Assembly (NCBI GenBank): GCA_028554645.1
Contig: JAQOOI010000021.1
Location: 2,542,001-2,606,000 of the forward strand
Origin: Omphalotus guepiniiformis
Taxonomy: Eukaryota > Basidiomycota > Agaricomycetes > Agaricales > Omphalotaceae
Reading direction: 5' to 3'
Length of the DNA stretch: 64,000 bases
Program-made: the position numbers and the translations under genes
The notes under the pieces: generated by a model
The model's database searches: none
What the model was told of the DNA's origin: nothing
What the model saw: only the letters and a program-made list of their open reading frames with translations
In this document: piece by piece, positions 36,482 through 48,798 of the stretch
Position numbering within the stretch: position 1 is the stretch's first letter
Layout of the letters: each line of letters starts with the position of its first letter

Positions 36482-37673
36482 AGGCCTTTGAGCTCGAGAC
36501 TTGTTTTGCCAACCTTATAGATAATAGTGCAGATATCGATCGCGTGTCGGGACTTCTCTCAATAGTTTGAAGCCATAATCGTTGAGTGTTTCTGGTCTAT
36601 AGTTATACATGATTGACGGTTTACTGTGGTCTAGTGCTTTCTTTGAATGCGGTTTTTTTTGGTTGATGAGTATCATCACGATCAGTGACAAGTGGCGCAT
36701 TAGATATGAACGATGTCTCTCTCAGGGCCAAGATACCCGTCTGATACCGTTCGAACCTTGCTACTTTCTGAAATGACAACGTCACGAAGATCTGGGGCCG
36801 CGAAGTTCGAACCTCATGTTCACTTGATGCATTCATTCATCCAGGTTGTGTCGTTTTGCCTGCCCTGTAGCGTACTTCCATCATCAAAGATCGAATATAC
36901 ATACAGGTAGATTGCGATGAGAAAGGAAAAAGACCTTAAAATACCCTCAGGTACGTTACCATCCTCTGGTTCAATCCAAAGTAAAGGACTTTTCACAGCT
37001 CGGCCGTCGGTCGCTTTTCATTCTGATCGGTATTGTCGGGATGTTCAATGAAGTTGGCACAACGAAGTGAGGTCATGACACAATTCAGATCAGGTCGGCA
37101 TGGTCCGAAGGACATATCATACATATGATAATGTGCTGAAGATAAGTGGCAAACCTGCATCAGCTCCTAATCGCCACCATCATCTTCCTCGTTGATGATG
37201 AGAGAAGTTGCGGGCCCGTATACGTTCCGTAATCTCAAGATGCTTGCCCACAGTGATCATGTTTGTTCCCGCCCTGGCTGTTGGCGTCTGACGTTCAGCG
37301 CAAACTTGCCTTGACGACTTCTACTTGCCCACAGACTTTCTCGGCCTTCTCAGTTTATGATCAATATCATTGTTCCAAGCTCTGGCCCAAGGCTTAACAA
37401 TTGCATTACCTCAGTTCTCAAGAGTCCCTTCCTGCGAAATGAATACCTAAATCAGGAAAATCAGAGGAGATTCCACCATGTCTGGATATGTACTGGGGCT
37501 TGGTTTAATGAAGAAATGCCCTTTCCGAGGTACAGGTACGAACATAAGTTGACGAACAACTGCTAATACTAACTTTGTACTCGTTGCGCTCTCAGAGAGC
37601 TTCCTCGTGAGAAAGGACGCTCTGGATTCATTTATACAGAGTATTCGGGCAAACAATCATTCTCGTTGGAACC
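36482..37673. other. Intergenic region
   Basis: About 1.2 kb without a readable gene. From about 37597 it belongs to the left arm of the inverted duplication. Confidence 0.45.
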
Positions 37674-39365
37674 ATGGCCATCGCGTTCGATGTGACTGCA
37701 GCTCAGATAGTCGCGCTCTTCATGGAGTCCATCCTATACGGGGTTTACCTCGTCTCGCTAGGATTCTGTTTCCGCGCTCTTCTCTTTGAGCCAGGCGACC
37801 AGGGCGTCAAATGGAAGAAGAACATCAACTGGATCATGTTGGTGGTCTCTTTGCTTCTTTGTTTGTTTGCGACATTGGATGTCGCCTTCGGTCTCCGACA
37901 CAATCTCGATGCCTTTGTGTACTACACTGGATCTGGCGGTGCCGCAGAGGAACTTGAAAACATATCCTACTGGGTAAACGTCATGAAGGTTAGTATAATG
38001 TATCCCCGTTTCAACGTGCCCGAATCTCACGGATGCTTTACAGACAGCAGATTACGTCGCGCAAACTTTCATCGGTGACGGAATGCTGGTAGGTCGAGGT
38101 CGAAGTTCTTATGTGGCACGCACTCAGATCGCTAAGCTCTGGTCATTACTTCCTAGATCTATCGCTGCTATATTGTCTTTGGGAAGAATTGGAAGGTCAT
38201 AATTGTTTCAACTTTCCTGTGGCTAGGTGGTGCCGTCTGCGGGGCGCTTCTAACCTACACCTTTGCCACACTCAAGTCGCCTGCACTGATTGACACGACT
38301 GAGGCGGTGCCTTATGTTGATTCGATGATTGCCTTGTCTTTGACAATGAATGTGTTGACTACAGGTAAATGTCACCATTAACCATGGGCATACTCTATAG
38401 CTAACCTCTATGTCCGTACCATAGCACTGATCGTTTGGCGAATCTGGTCAGTCGATAGACAGAACGGGGTTATGACGAATACAACGTCAAGCGCAGCGCG
38501 CACCTCGAAGCTTCACAGAGTTATGCGAATAATCATCGACTCAGCCGCCCTCTACACCGTCGCAACCCTTATCTTCGTCATAACATACGTGACGGGCAGT
38601 AACTCGAACTACGGTACATCTGATAATGTAAGTTTATCTCCACATCCTCGCTCCTCTCTCAAGGTTCATTTCCGGTACTTATGCATCCATAGGTTGTACA
38701 AATCATCGGCATCTCTTTCAACCTCATCATCATCCGTGTCGATGCTGGCAAATCATTTGAGGGTAGTACAGCCAAGAATACAACCAGTCGTCTGCCTTCA
38801 TTCCTGCCTGCTTCTCAGAGGAAACGACAACAGAGTAGTTTTCCTCTGTCCTTGTTCCAGAGCACCGTCGATACGCCTGGAGATGGTACCGAGACTGAGC
38901 TTGCGGGATCGAAAGGCATCACCTTGGATGTGGAAGTTAACGTCATGCACGATTTTGGCGACTCGGCGCAAGAAAGGAGCACACACCATGATGTTGAAGG
39001 ACAGAAAAGCACGGGTTACCCCTGATCCGTTCTGCAAAGTAAGGTAAACGATGATTCACTTCATTATTGGTATCTTGGTATTCCGTCAGGCTTGAATTCG
39101 CATTATTTTATTTCTTGGTCGGAATTGATGAGAATAGCAGTCGTTTTGCTAGTAGTTTAAATCGGGCTTGTACTGTATATGTATATGTTAGCAACATCGT
39201 TCTCTTGTGTACCCTCTTCTCGAGCACGATCCGAGTACTTTCACACGCTGGAACTTTTGCCACAACTCCGTCTGAAAAAGCGTCGTTGACGCTTTACCCC
39301 CGGCTGAATTTACGCCGTAACCGACGCTGTATCTCAAAGCATTCTTCGTGCACTCTGATCTCGGT
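37597..39365 (+). repeat. Left arm of inverted segmental duplication
   Basis: This segment carries membrane-protein copy 1 plus about 80 bases upstream and about 340 bases downstream. It matches the reverse complement of about 41310-43055, including noncoding flanks such as the shared upstream phrase gagtattcggg and the downstream cgtcgttgacgc. The arms have diverged by point changes and small indels, so this is a real duplication rather than an assembly echo. Confidence 0.8.
37674..39025 (+). CDS. Seven-helix membrane protein, copy 1 (unnamed basidiomycete family)
   Basis: Starts MAIAFDVTAAQIVALFMESI and spans about seven hydrophobic helices: YGVYLVSLGFCFRALLF, WIMLVVSLLLCLFATLDVAFG, YVAQTFIGDGMLIYRCYIVFG, a segment around LWLGGAVCGALLTYTFATL, SMIALSLTMNVLTTALIVWRIW, AALYTVATLIFVITYV, and VVQIIGISFNLIIIRV. 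The N-terminus faces out and a Ser/Asp-rich C-tail of about 100 residues ends at 39025. Such proteins are abundant in Agaricomycetes and usually annotated only as membrane proteins; the role is unknown. About six introns. Copy 2 (41621-42971) is the closest relative; copy 3 (47531-48798) is more distant. Confidence 0.8.
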
Positions 39366-39773
39366 GGTTGACCTATGTGTCTTTGCCATAGGCCGTCTTC
39401 AAGACCACTCTTAACAGCTCCAGAGCTTTCCGACACTAGAAGTGTACTTCAGCCCCTCTGAATCGCACGCGAGAAAATAATCCTCGAAATAGATTGATCT
39501 TAAAGTATTAGACAGCATCTGGCATCAAGAAAGGCCTAAGGCATACTCCGAATACGTGCAGTCGGAGCTACTGAGAAACAAAAACAGTTGTAGCGCAAGA
39601 AAAGGAGCGCAGAAGAGGAAAGGACCAGTGTTTGAAGGAAATCGAGGACTTGTAGGATGAAAACATGTAAGGTTGGCGTAAAACAACCCGACAATTAATT
39701 TGAGGTCCCTCCCTATCTTCACTTCTCATTGCCTAAGAATCTTTATGCACACTAGTAGCAAAATGAAGGCAAT

Positions 39774-40951
39774 CAGCTCAAGGCGACACTATCGAAGAGG
39801 GGGAATAGACGTACTACTGATCCCATGTCTCCGGATGCGGTGTTCATGATCAGGGCAACGATGAGACCATATAGACCCAGCACTTCAGCGAAAATGAGAA
39901 TGAGAATCTGTGATGCAAAAAATTGATGTCAATGTAGGAAAATGAGTCATAGACAGACAAAACATACCATGCCGACGAACAGCCTTGGCTGCTGCGCAGT
40001 ACCCCTCACACCAGCATCACCAACGATACCAATGGCGAAACCAGCAGCGAGACCAGCAAGACCCACAGAGAGACCGGCACCGAGTTGAACAAAGCCTTGA
40101 GCGAGCGACATGGAGACTGACACTATTGAAAAAAGTCAATAACTGAGGCGGCATCATGGGATGAAGGGCAAAGATAATCATAACAGAGGACTGAGCTCCC
40201 GACGGAGAATCTGATGATGCTCCAATATACGTCTGTACGTCGTGGCTAGTCGTCGTTGTAGGCACGCCATTGGCACTGGTCGGGCTCAAAGACTGGTGCT
40301 CGTGAAGCCAATTCTCGTAGTTTTAACTCTCCGAGAAGGTATCGAGAACCGACGATTCAAAGAACACAGGTAGTGTCACGAGGCGAAAGCAGCTAAACCG
40401 CAAACTGAAGGAAGACTCACAGTCACCAGCAATAAGCACCGAAACGACGAGACCGTAGATCTAAAGAAACCATCAGCACCAGAGAATAGAGAAAAGTTCA
40501 ATAAACGCACAGCAATAATACCAGCCATAATGACGGGGACAACACACTTCATCATCAGGTCCGGACGCAGCACTGACATGGCAGAAATGCCAACTCCGGA
40601 TTTTGCGGTACCATAACTACATTCAAAAAGCAAAGACAAGAAACCAAAAGCGAATTAGTTTCACACAAAGCTTTGTTGAGAAAGAGAAAAGTGTTGGTAG
40701 ACGAACCTTGCTCCTATGCCTATATTAACCCGACAACAAACAGCAAAAAGGTGAGATCATTCGCGTTCACACTTCCTGAGCAGGAGATGACAACTCTATC
40801 TCTGTCAAAACGTATGCTCACATGTAAAAACGATAGCACTAGTGCAGCCCTAGAAATAGCTCAATTTGTAAAACTATTTTGGAAACCATATTGAAGGTGT
40901 GCTTACCATGGCACTGAAGAAAGGGGCGTATACAGGGCAGAGGTCGGACAT
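39774..40951 (-). CDS. VMA3: V-ATPase proteolipid subunit c (16 kDa)
   Basis: Rotor ring subunit of the vacuolar proton pump. Minus strand, many small exons: [24 protein letters not shown], a 13-nt exon (40707-40719), [47 protein letters not shown], then [62 protein letters not shown] (given here in overlapping parts: [47 protein letters not shown]). The essential proton-carrying Glu is in IFAEVLG. The exact C-terminus is uncertain: either the frame runs to the stop at 39774 or a last intron starts at GTAGTA near 39815. It lies in the spacer of the inverted duplication and is itself single in the window. Confidence 0.9.
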
Positions 40952-41309
40952 GGTTACAGTAATAACTTGAAAGGGTATTCAGAAAGAAGCCTGAGAGACG
41001 AAGGATACGGTAAGAGGATGCGCGGTACGAGGAGGGCGACGAGGGGTTGGTTCGGACTCTGTGACGGAGATTGAAACGGTACATGGACTTGCTGCCAAAT
41101 ATAGTGCTTAGTCCACCTCACCCAATTTGAATTAGTTCAAACTCAGTGAAGTTTGCTTCTCTCTCTCACTTAATGAGCACGGAAGAGCATCACTCTGAAA
41201 GGTTGGCTATTGCAGCGCATCACCTCTATAACAAGCTGGAGGTCCGTCATCGTTAACACAGAAATACTGCCCGACCATTTGGGCTATAGTCGTGCTCTAA
41301 GCTCAACTG

Positions 41310-43055
41310 ACGAGATCAGAATGCGAGTATATCGCCATGATCAGGTACGGCGTAAATTCAGACAGAGGCAAAGCGTCGTTGACGCCTTTTTTCTGATGGA
41401 ATTGTGGCAAAAGTACCAGCGTGTGCATAATATGCATGGGTACACAAGAGAACAATGTTGCTAACATATTATATACGTATACAGTACAAACTCGATTTGA
41501 ACTACTAGCAAAACGACTGCTTTTCTCACACTTACCAAGAACAATACAAACCCAAGCCTGACAGAATAATACACGAATAATGAAATGAACCATCATTTAT
41601 CTGACTTCGAAGATCAGGCTTCAGGGGTAATCCGTGCTTTTCTGTCCTTCAACATCATGTTGTGTGCTCCTTTCTTGCACCGACTCGCCGTAGTCACTCA
41701 TGACGTTAACTTCCACATCCATGGTGATACCTTTCGATCCCGCGAGCTCAATACCATCTCCAGGCGTATCGACAGTGCTCTGGAACAAATACAGAGGAAA
41801 ACTACTCTGCTGTCGTTTCCTCTGAGAAGCAAGCAGGAACGAAGGCCGAACACTGGTTGTATCCTTTGCTGTACTTCCCTCAAATGACTTGCCAGCATTG
41901 ACACGGATGATGATGAGGTTGAAAGAGATGCCGATGATTTGTACAACCTATGGATGCATAAGTACCAACGAGAGAGGAGCGAGGAAATGAGGATAGACTG
42001 ACACTATCAGATGTACCGTAGTTTGCGTTACTACCCGTCACGTATGCTATGACGAAAATAAGAGTTGAGACGGTGTAGAGGGCCGCCGAATCAATAATTA
42101 TTCGAATAACCCTATGAAACTTTGAGGTGCGCGCTTCACTCAACGTCGTGTTCGTCATAAGAGTCCCGCACTGTCTATCGACTGACCAGATCCGCCAAAC
42201 GATCAGTGCTATGGTACGAATATGGAGATTAGCTATAGGGTATGCCCACGGCTAATGGTGTAAATTTACCTGTAGTCAACACATTCATTGTCAAAGACAA
42301 GGCGAGCATCGAGTCGACATAAGGCGCCGCCTGAGTCGTGTCAATCAGTGCAAATGTCTTGAGTGTGGCAAAGGTGTAGATTATAAACGCCCCGCAGACA
42401 GCACCACCTAGCCACAGGACAGTTGAAACAACTATGATCTTCCAGTTCTTTCCAAAGACAATGTAGCAACGATAGATCTAGGAAGTAACAACCAGAGCTT
42501 AGCGTTCTGAGTGCGTGCCACATACTGACCTCGACCTCGACCTACCAGCATTCCGTCACCGATGAAAGTTTGCGCGACGTAGTCTGTTGCCTGTAGAGCA
42601 TCGGTGAAAATTCGGGCATTTTGAAAACGGGGATAGTACAGGATAGTACCAACCTTCATGACGTTTACCCAGTAGGATATGTTTTCAAATTCCTCTGCGG
42701 CACCACCTGGTCCAGTGTAGTCCACAAAGGCATCGAGATTGCGTTGAAGACCGAAGGCGACATTCAAAGAAGCAAACAAAGAGAGAAGCAAAGAGACCAT
42801 CAACATAATCCAGTTGATGTTCTTCTTCCATTGGATGCCCTGGTCGCTGGATGGATCTAAGAGAAGAGCGCGGAGACAGAATCCTAGTGAGACGAGGAAA
42901 ACCCCGTACAGGATGGACTCCATGAAGAGCGCAACTATATGAGCTGCAGTCACATCGAACGCAATGGCCATGGTTCCAACGAGAATGATTGTTTCCCGAA
43001 TACTCTGTATAAATGCATTCCAAATAGTCCTGTCTCACGAGGAGTGACGGCCACA
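41310..43055 (-). repeat. Right arm of inverted segmental duplication
   Basis: Reverse-complement match to about 37597-39365, covering membrane-protein copy 2 and both flanks. The two arms enclose a spacer of about 1.9 kb with the V-ATPase c-subunit gene. Confidence 0.8.
41621..42971 (-). CDS. Seven-helix membrane protein, copy 2
   Basis: Minus-strand counterpart of copy 1. It starts MAIAFDVTAAHIVALFMESI at 42971 and ends with STDYP and the stop at 41621-41623. Helices and introns follow copy 1. Differences include PSSDQGIQW for PGDQGVKW, LLSLFASLNVAFGLQRN for LLCLFATLDVAFGLRHN, and a changed stretch near the third intron (ILYYPRFQNARIFTDALQ). No stop or frameshift is needed to read it through with normal introns, so it is probably a working gene. 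Role unknown. Confidence 0.75.
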
Positions 43056-43274
43056 CAACTTCAAGCAAGTATATCTCTGAAAGCGCTGGCCACAGCTTTC
43101 GATGAGACTACTTACTGATAATCAGCCCTTTCTACGCCGCACCAGCTATTTCTGACCGCTGTACGGGTTCGCCCGTCACCCTTGTCCCGGTCAGTTTTAC
43201 GAGACTGGTGACGCCACATGAAGAACTTTGATGATGATCCTTCACCCAAACCATACGTGCTCGTCAACAGACCT

Positions 43275-43710
43275 TTCGTCACCTCAAGACCCGAGTGCTA
43301 CACGAGAGTTCTCCTTCGACGCGGTCAACAATATGAAGAACGACTCGGAGATCGGCTTCGTCGTAAATGTGGCACGATCAAATGATGTCTATGTATATGC
43401 GTCTCGTTCGAGCAATTATCGTCCGCCAGTTCGTGAAACTGAAGCGAATAAAGTTGACATTATTATGTGCGCTCAGCCCACAGTTCCGTGGACGCGGTTA
43501 CATTGCATGCCTTGTCGCCCACCTCGAGGGTATCTAACAAAATAACAGCCCGTGGTCTTCCGTAGCTTCCATCGAAGTTATGCGTAATCACTGCTGGCCC
43601 CAGTGTGTCCATCCGGACTATCAATACATTCGATATCTTGGGAAAGGGGAGGAGAAATGGCTGCGGACGCTCGGCAATGCGGTGTAGTCGTTCTAAGCAA
43701 TGGCCGGTGA
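43275..43710 (-). pseudogene. Decayed fragment of a LEU4-type gene
   Basis: On the minus strand this piece parallels the regulatory half of the LEU4-type gene at 26779-28719. RSCHIYDEADLRVVLHIVD matches [19 protein letters not shown], followed by GELSCSTRVL against [11 protein letters not shown]. Upstream, RMDTLGPAV...GRPRAVILLDTLEV parallels the NSQSGKGG to [13 protein letters not shown] part. Long DNA words match too (ggcttcgtcgtaaatgtggcacgat against ggttcgtcgtgaatgtggcatgat, shown to 20 of each elsewhere as gtcgtaaatgtggcac). It is interrupted, lacks the catalytic half and has no start, so it is a remnant. It sits head-to-head with LEU1, 0.9 kb away. Confidence 0.65.
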
Positions 43711-44598
43711 GTTCTATCAGCATCATGAAGGAGTATATGTCTTCACATTCAAGTTTGTATTCTGGCTATCCAAAGTCGGCCGTTCGACGCCATGCTCTCC
43801 AATCTGTTCAGCTGATCCAGAAGATCGAATTGTAGACAACATGTGGAACCATCAGCCTCGTGCTCCAGCACAACAGTGATGTATCATGATGGAAAGGAAG
43901 GAAGGAAGGAAGTGTATTGCGGGGCCGGAAGACACGGCATTAATGGCAGCCCCAGGCCCGTTGACCCAAAGCACCAGATGAGAACTAGCGCCGCGTGCTA
44001 TAGATTTTTGGGAGCCTGGAATAAAGAAAGTAGATGATTATCCATGCAGTGTCCAAGTACTTCAAGAGCCTTACCTGAATCCAGTCCCATTCGCCTCTCC
44101 ATGTGGATTCTCTCGTCAAGTTTGGAATTCCTGAACCGACTCGACCCAGCCCATTCATCCAAAATATGACCCTCCAATGCGAACCCATAATACTGCCGGC
44201 TGCAAATACGCTGATTTCTTGTGCTGCACCGTGACTGTGCAGACTCCAGAGAACCTCGCAAATAATCACGTGGTGAGGATTGAGTATGCAGCATCTTGCG
44301 GCTGTGGCGTGCTAGCGTCCTCATCTCAGTTCATCGACATCATTTGTACGTTTGTTCAAAGTGAATCGAATCTCAAGCTCGTGGAAAATTACTGATAGAC
44401 GAGATCTTCACCTCTAGATTCACGCTGGATGGGAGAATACTGCCGAGTCTATTGGTACTTTCAAAACTCCCACTGTCTGGCAAAATGATTCCAGAAGAGG
44501 ATGGACTTCTCATCAGTGTGATACGAAAAAAAACATATTATAGATGGCCGTTTTATGGCCAGATACGCAACTCAATCTCTTGCACAGAGCTGTGAATG
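43711..44598. other. Region between LEU4 remnant and LEU1
   Basis: Contains the LEU1 promoter and a repeat segment at 43890-43965. Frames at 43985-44324 (minus) have no recognisable motif. Confidence 0.4.
43890..43965 (+). repeat. Dispersed repeat fragment (b)
   Basis: Contains (ggaa)n followed by gtgtattgcggggcc and ccaggcccgttgaccca. The same order of words is present at 49175-49285, and part of it, inverted, inside the TIR element near 29945-29990. Confidence 0.5.
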
Positions 44599-47277
44599 AT
44601 GGAGTCTACGACATCTCCGTCTACCTTGTACGACAAGATTTGGGACAACCACATCGTATTCAACGATGCCGACGCGAAAGAGAATACACCGAAACTAATT
44701 TACGTGGATCGGTGAGAAGCTCAGCTTTTCAAGATCATTTGATGTGCTCAGTCCAATTGTGAAGACACCTCGTGCATGAGGTATCCAGCCCTCAAGCATT
44801 CGATGGACTGTGAGTTCGTGTTGGATTGTATGAACCATTAACCATGCGCTCAACATCTCAATAGCTGGTCAGCAAAACGATCTGTCCGTCGACCTGACTG
44901 TACACTCGCTACAGCTGACCACAATGTTCCGTATGTCATTCGATAACCATACCTCTCGCATAACTCGCGTTAACTTTATTTTGCAGCACATCACCTAGAT
45001 CTGGCTTGTTTACAACCGACAGCTACATTCGGGATACACAGTCTCGTGCACAATACCTGGCGTTAGAGAAGAACGTGAGACGTGCTGGAATTCCGTATTA
45101 CGGTCTTCGAGATACCCGCCAAGGTAATTTATTTCGTGCTGTATACCAGCTGTCGAAATTGACGCCATATACCATTAAGGGATTGTTCACGTCATTGGAG
45201 GAGAGCAAGGATTCATTGTATGCATCCCTCATCTATCTATGAAACCTATGCCATCTGAACTCAAATTCAGCTGCCGGGAACTGTATGCGTCTGCGGAGAT
45301 TCTCATACATCTAGTATGTTCCCATTTCCTATCTCATTAAATCCCTCCCCTGGTACTAACTCGATGGGATTTGACAGCCCTAGGTGCATTCGGAGCACTC
45401 GCCTTTGGCATCGGAACCTCGGAAGTCGAACACGTCCTAGCAACCCAAACCCTCCGACTCCGCAAGTCAAAGAACATGCGCATAATCGTCAACGGCGAGC
45501 TCGGTCTAGGCGTCACGTCTAAGGATGTCATCCTACATATAATAGGCAAGATCGGTACTGCTGGCGGGACGGGCTTTGTGATTGAATATGCAGGCGAAGT
45601 CGTTCGCAAGCTCAGTATGGAAGCTCGCATGACAATGTGTAATATGACGATAGAAGGGGGTGCAAGGGCAGGGATCATTGCTCCTGACGACGTGACCTTT
45701 GCGTATCTTCGTGGCCGCCCGTTAGCGCCTGCAGGAGCCGAGCTATGGGAGCAGGCGGTAGAATTCTGGCGTGGACTCAAGTCCGATGATGGTGCTCACT
45801 TTGATAAAGAGGTCATCATTCAGGCTGAGGATATCTTGCCTACTGTTACTTGGGGCACTTCACCGGAGGATTGCGTACCTATCACTGGATGCGTGCCGGA
45901 TGTCAGCGCTATCGAGAATCCGCAGCGTCGCGAAGCGGCCGAGCAGTCGCTGGCATACATGAATTTGACTCCTGGAACGCGTATGGAGGATATTGCTATC
46001 GACAAAGTCTTCTTAGGTTCCTGCACGAACAGTCGTCTTGAGGACCTTCGCGAAGCGTCGAAGGTTCTCTTGGCTGCTGGCCCAGATGCAAAAGTGGCAC
46101 CTGGAGTCCAAGCTATGGTCGTACCGGGTTCTGGAGTAGTCAAGCGGCAAGCAGAGGAAGAAGGTCTCGATGTGATATTCCGAAGAGCAGGATTCGACTG
46201 GCGTGAGCCTGGATGTTCGATGTGTGTCGGGTTGAATCCTGATCAGCTTGGGTCTGGGGAGAGATGCGCTAGTACGAGTAATCGTAACTTTCGTGATAGA
46301 CAGGGTGCGGGTGGACGGACGCACCTTGTTAGTCCTGGTATGGCTGTTGCGGCTGCGCTTAATGGGAAGCTGCATGATGTTAGGAAGTTGATAAAGAAGG
46401 GAGAGCTGTCGACACCGATCTCGGAGGCTGCGACGAAGTCACTTCCTTCCATGCTGTTCGGGAACCCTAATGACGCGGTTGAAGAAGACGCTTTTTCTCC
46501 TCCCGGTGCTGTCAATACCGTTGAAGAAGGCCACGATTTCTCTCGTCAATCCAGACAACTTATATCCGTTCGAGGCATTGCGGCCCCAATGCAGATGGAA
46601 AACATCGATACTGATATGTTAATTCCGGCCCCTCTGGTAAAAGGATTAACTCGTACGGGGCTTGCATTCGCTCTGTTCAACCGTCTTCGAGTCGATCCCG
46701 TAACGGGCCAGGACACAGACTTCATCCTCAACCGACACCCGTACACGAATTCAAAGATCATCGTTTGCTCTGGGTCTAATTTTGGTTGTGGAAGTAGCAG
46801 GGAACATGCCGTTTGGGCGTTGTGAGTTTATTTTCCGTGTTCAATGCCTTTTTTTCTTGTTTCTGACTGGTGATCTTCTACAGAAAAGATTTTGGAATTT
46901 CATGTGTTATTGCCCCAAGCTACGGCGACATATTCTTTAACAACTGTCTCCAGAACGGTGTACTTCTTGTCACTCTCCCCAGATCAATCTGCGAAACTCT
47001 AGTGGAGTACGCCAGCACTGGCGGTGAGATGGAGGTGGACCTCCTGAAAGAAGAGATCAGATGCGTTGACGACGAGAACGGTTTCGTTGTTTCGTTCAAG
47101 ACAGATCCTGTGAATCGTGATCGGCTGTTGAAGGGGACGGATGATATTGATATGACGCTTGGGAATGCTGATAGGATTACGGCGTATGAGGATATGAGAA
47201 GGATGAAGTGGGGTTGGTTGGAGCTGAATGTTGGGGGTAAAGGAAGACGTGTTGTCGGGACTGATCTTAGTTGGTAG
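44599..47277 (+). CDS. LEU1: 3-isopropylmalate dehydratase (isopropylmalate isomerase)
   Basis: Aconitase-family enzyme of leucine synthesis, with large and small subunits fused as in fungi. Exons in order: [94 protein letters not shown] (first cluster Cys), then the long exon from 45366 with [30 protein letters not shown] and [12 protein letters not shown] (other Fe-S Cys), [19 protein letters not shown], and the swivel domain [34 protein letters not shown]. The stop is at 47275-47277. The usual ST-HGAFGAL is STLGAFGAL here, a His-to-Leu change at a conserved spot worth checking. Otherwise complete. Together with the LEU4-type copies it gives two successive steps of 2-keto-acid chain extension. 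Confidence 0.93.
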
Positions 47278-47530
47278 ATTGGCACTTGGTATTGGTGTAT
47301 CTGTTGGGTTCCCAAAGTTTATGTCCAATGATACGAAGACTGAGATTACATGGAATGGTATTTGTTCGCGACTTTTCAACGAATTGGCAGTCGTTGACAG
47401 ATGACAGAGGTGTAGCGGAGCACCTGATGCTGGAAGGAAAGAACGCAAGCGTGGCTTAATTTCAACAAACAAAAAGTTACAAACTGACTAAACCTATGCA
47501 CAAGGATGATTCATGCTCTTTATACCAGCA
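47278..47530. other. Convergent spacer
   Basis: Short 3' flank between LEU1 and membrane-protein copy 3; nothing readable. Confidence 0.4.
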
Positions 47531-48798
47531 TCAAACGTGTTGGATGCTTTCACGCGAGTTCCCGTAGTCACGTATAACTTCGACATCAAAGGTGATACCT
47601 TTCGCTGTCGCGAGCTCATTCTCGGGACTGTTGGTCTTAAAGAGGGACAGAGGGAAGCTACGTTGTTGTCTCCTCTGATGACCTGAGTGGACGGAAGGCA
47701 GAGGCGGGTTGCTTGCACTATTCTTGGCTATGCTTTCCTCGGATGGCCTGCCAGCATCGACACGGATGATGATGAGGTTGAAGGAGATGCCAATAATTTG
47801 TACAAGCTATCATCATTGCATTAACGTTGGCCATAGGGAACAAGGAAATGACGAAAACTGACATTGTCGGATGTACCGTAAATTGCGTTACTGCTAGCGA
47901 GGCCTGTTATAACGAGAACGAGAGCTGAAATCGTGTAGAGTGCAGCAGAATCAATGATGATTTGCATCATTTTATGAAGCTTTGAGGTTGTACCCGTGAT
48001 ATAGACCCTCGGACCGCTGTCTCTATCAACTGACCGGATCCGCCAAATGATCATTGCTATGATACAAGTGTTAGCTCGAGATGCACACAACGACCTAGTA
48101 ATTAATGCCAATTAGTGCACTTACCAGTGGTCATTATGCTCATTGTCAATGACAAGACCATCATCATATCGGCATAGGGCTGCGCTTGGCTTGTGTCAAG
48201 CAGAGCTGCCGAATTAAGTGTAGCAAACGTCCAGATCAGAAGAGCGCCGCAAACCGTGAAACCCAGGAATAACACAACAGAAGGAACTATGACCTTCCAA
48301 TCTCTTCCAAACACAATGTAACAGCGGTAAATCTGACAAAGTTGTTAGTATGCTTGACATGGTGTGTGGGGACCTACGCCTACCAACATAGCATCACCTA
48401 TGGTAATTTGCGCGATGCAGTCTACTGTCTGGAGGAGGGCTCCATGAGCCTCGAACGCTCGGGATACCGGAACGAGTGCTGACCTTCATGACACTAACCC
48501 AATAGGATAGGTTTTCAAATTCCTCGGTTGCACCACCAGGTCCAGTGTAGTACACAAACGCATCGAGGTTGTGTCTAAGACCGAAGGCGACATCCAACGT
48601 AGCGAACAAGCAGAATAGTAAAGTGACTATCAGCGCCATCCAATTGATGTTCTTCCTCCCATGAAGGCCTTGCTCCGAAGATTGAAAAAGCAGAGCGCGG
48701 AGACAGAATCCTAGCGAGACGAGGTAGATTCCGTACAATATGCACTCCATGAATAGCCCGACTATCTGAGCTGAGGTTACGTCGAACGTGTTGGCCAT
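47531..48798 (-). CDS. Seven-helix membrane protein, copy 3
   Basis: Same family as copies 1 and 2 but more diverged: MANTFDVTSAQIVGLFMECI, YGIYLVSLGFCLRALLF, YYTGPGGATEEFENLSYWV, NWKVIVPSV-type segment, LHKMMQIIIDSAALYTISAL and C-terminal GITFDVEVIRDYGNS. The stop is at 47531. The ATG at 48798 matches the start of copies 1 and 2. Noncoding flanks do not match the inverted duplication, so this copy is older. The intron pattern is the same. Role unknown. Confidence 0.75.

Noticed and set aside
43985..44324. Minus-strand frames upstream of the LEU4 remnant as its catalytic half
   Set aside because: Compared with the intact LEU4-type protein and no convincing match was found, so the remnant was not extended.
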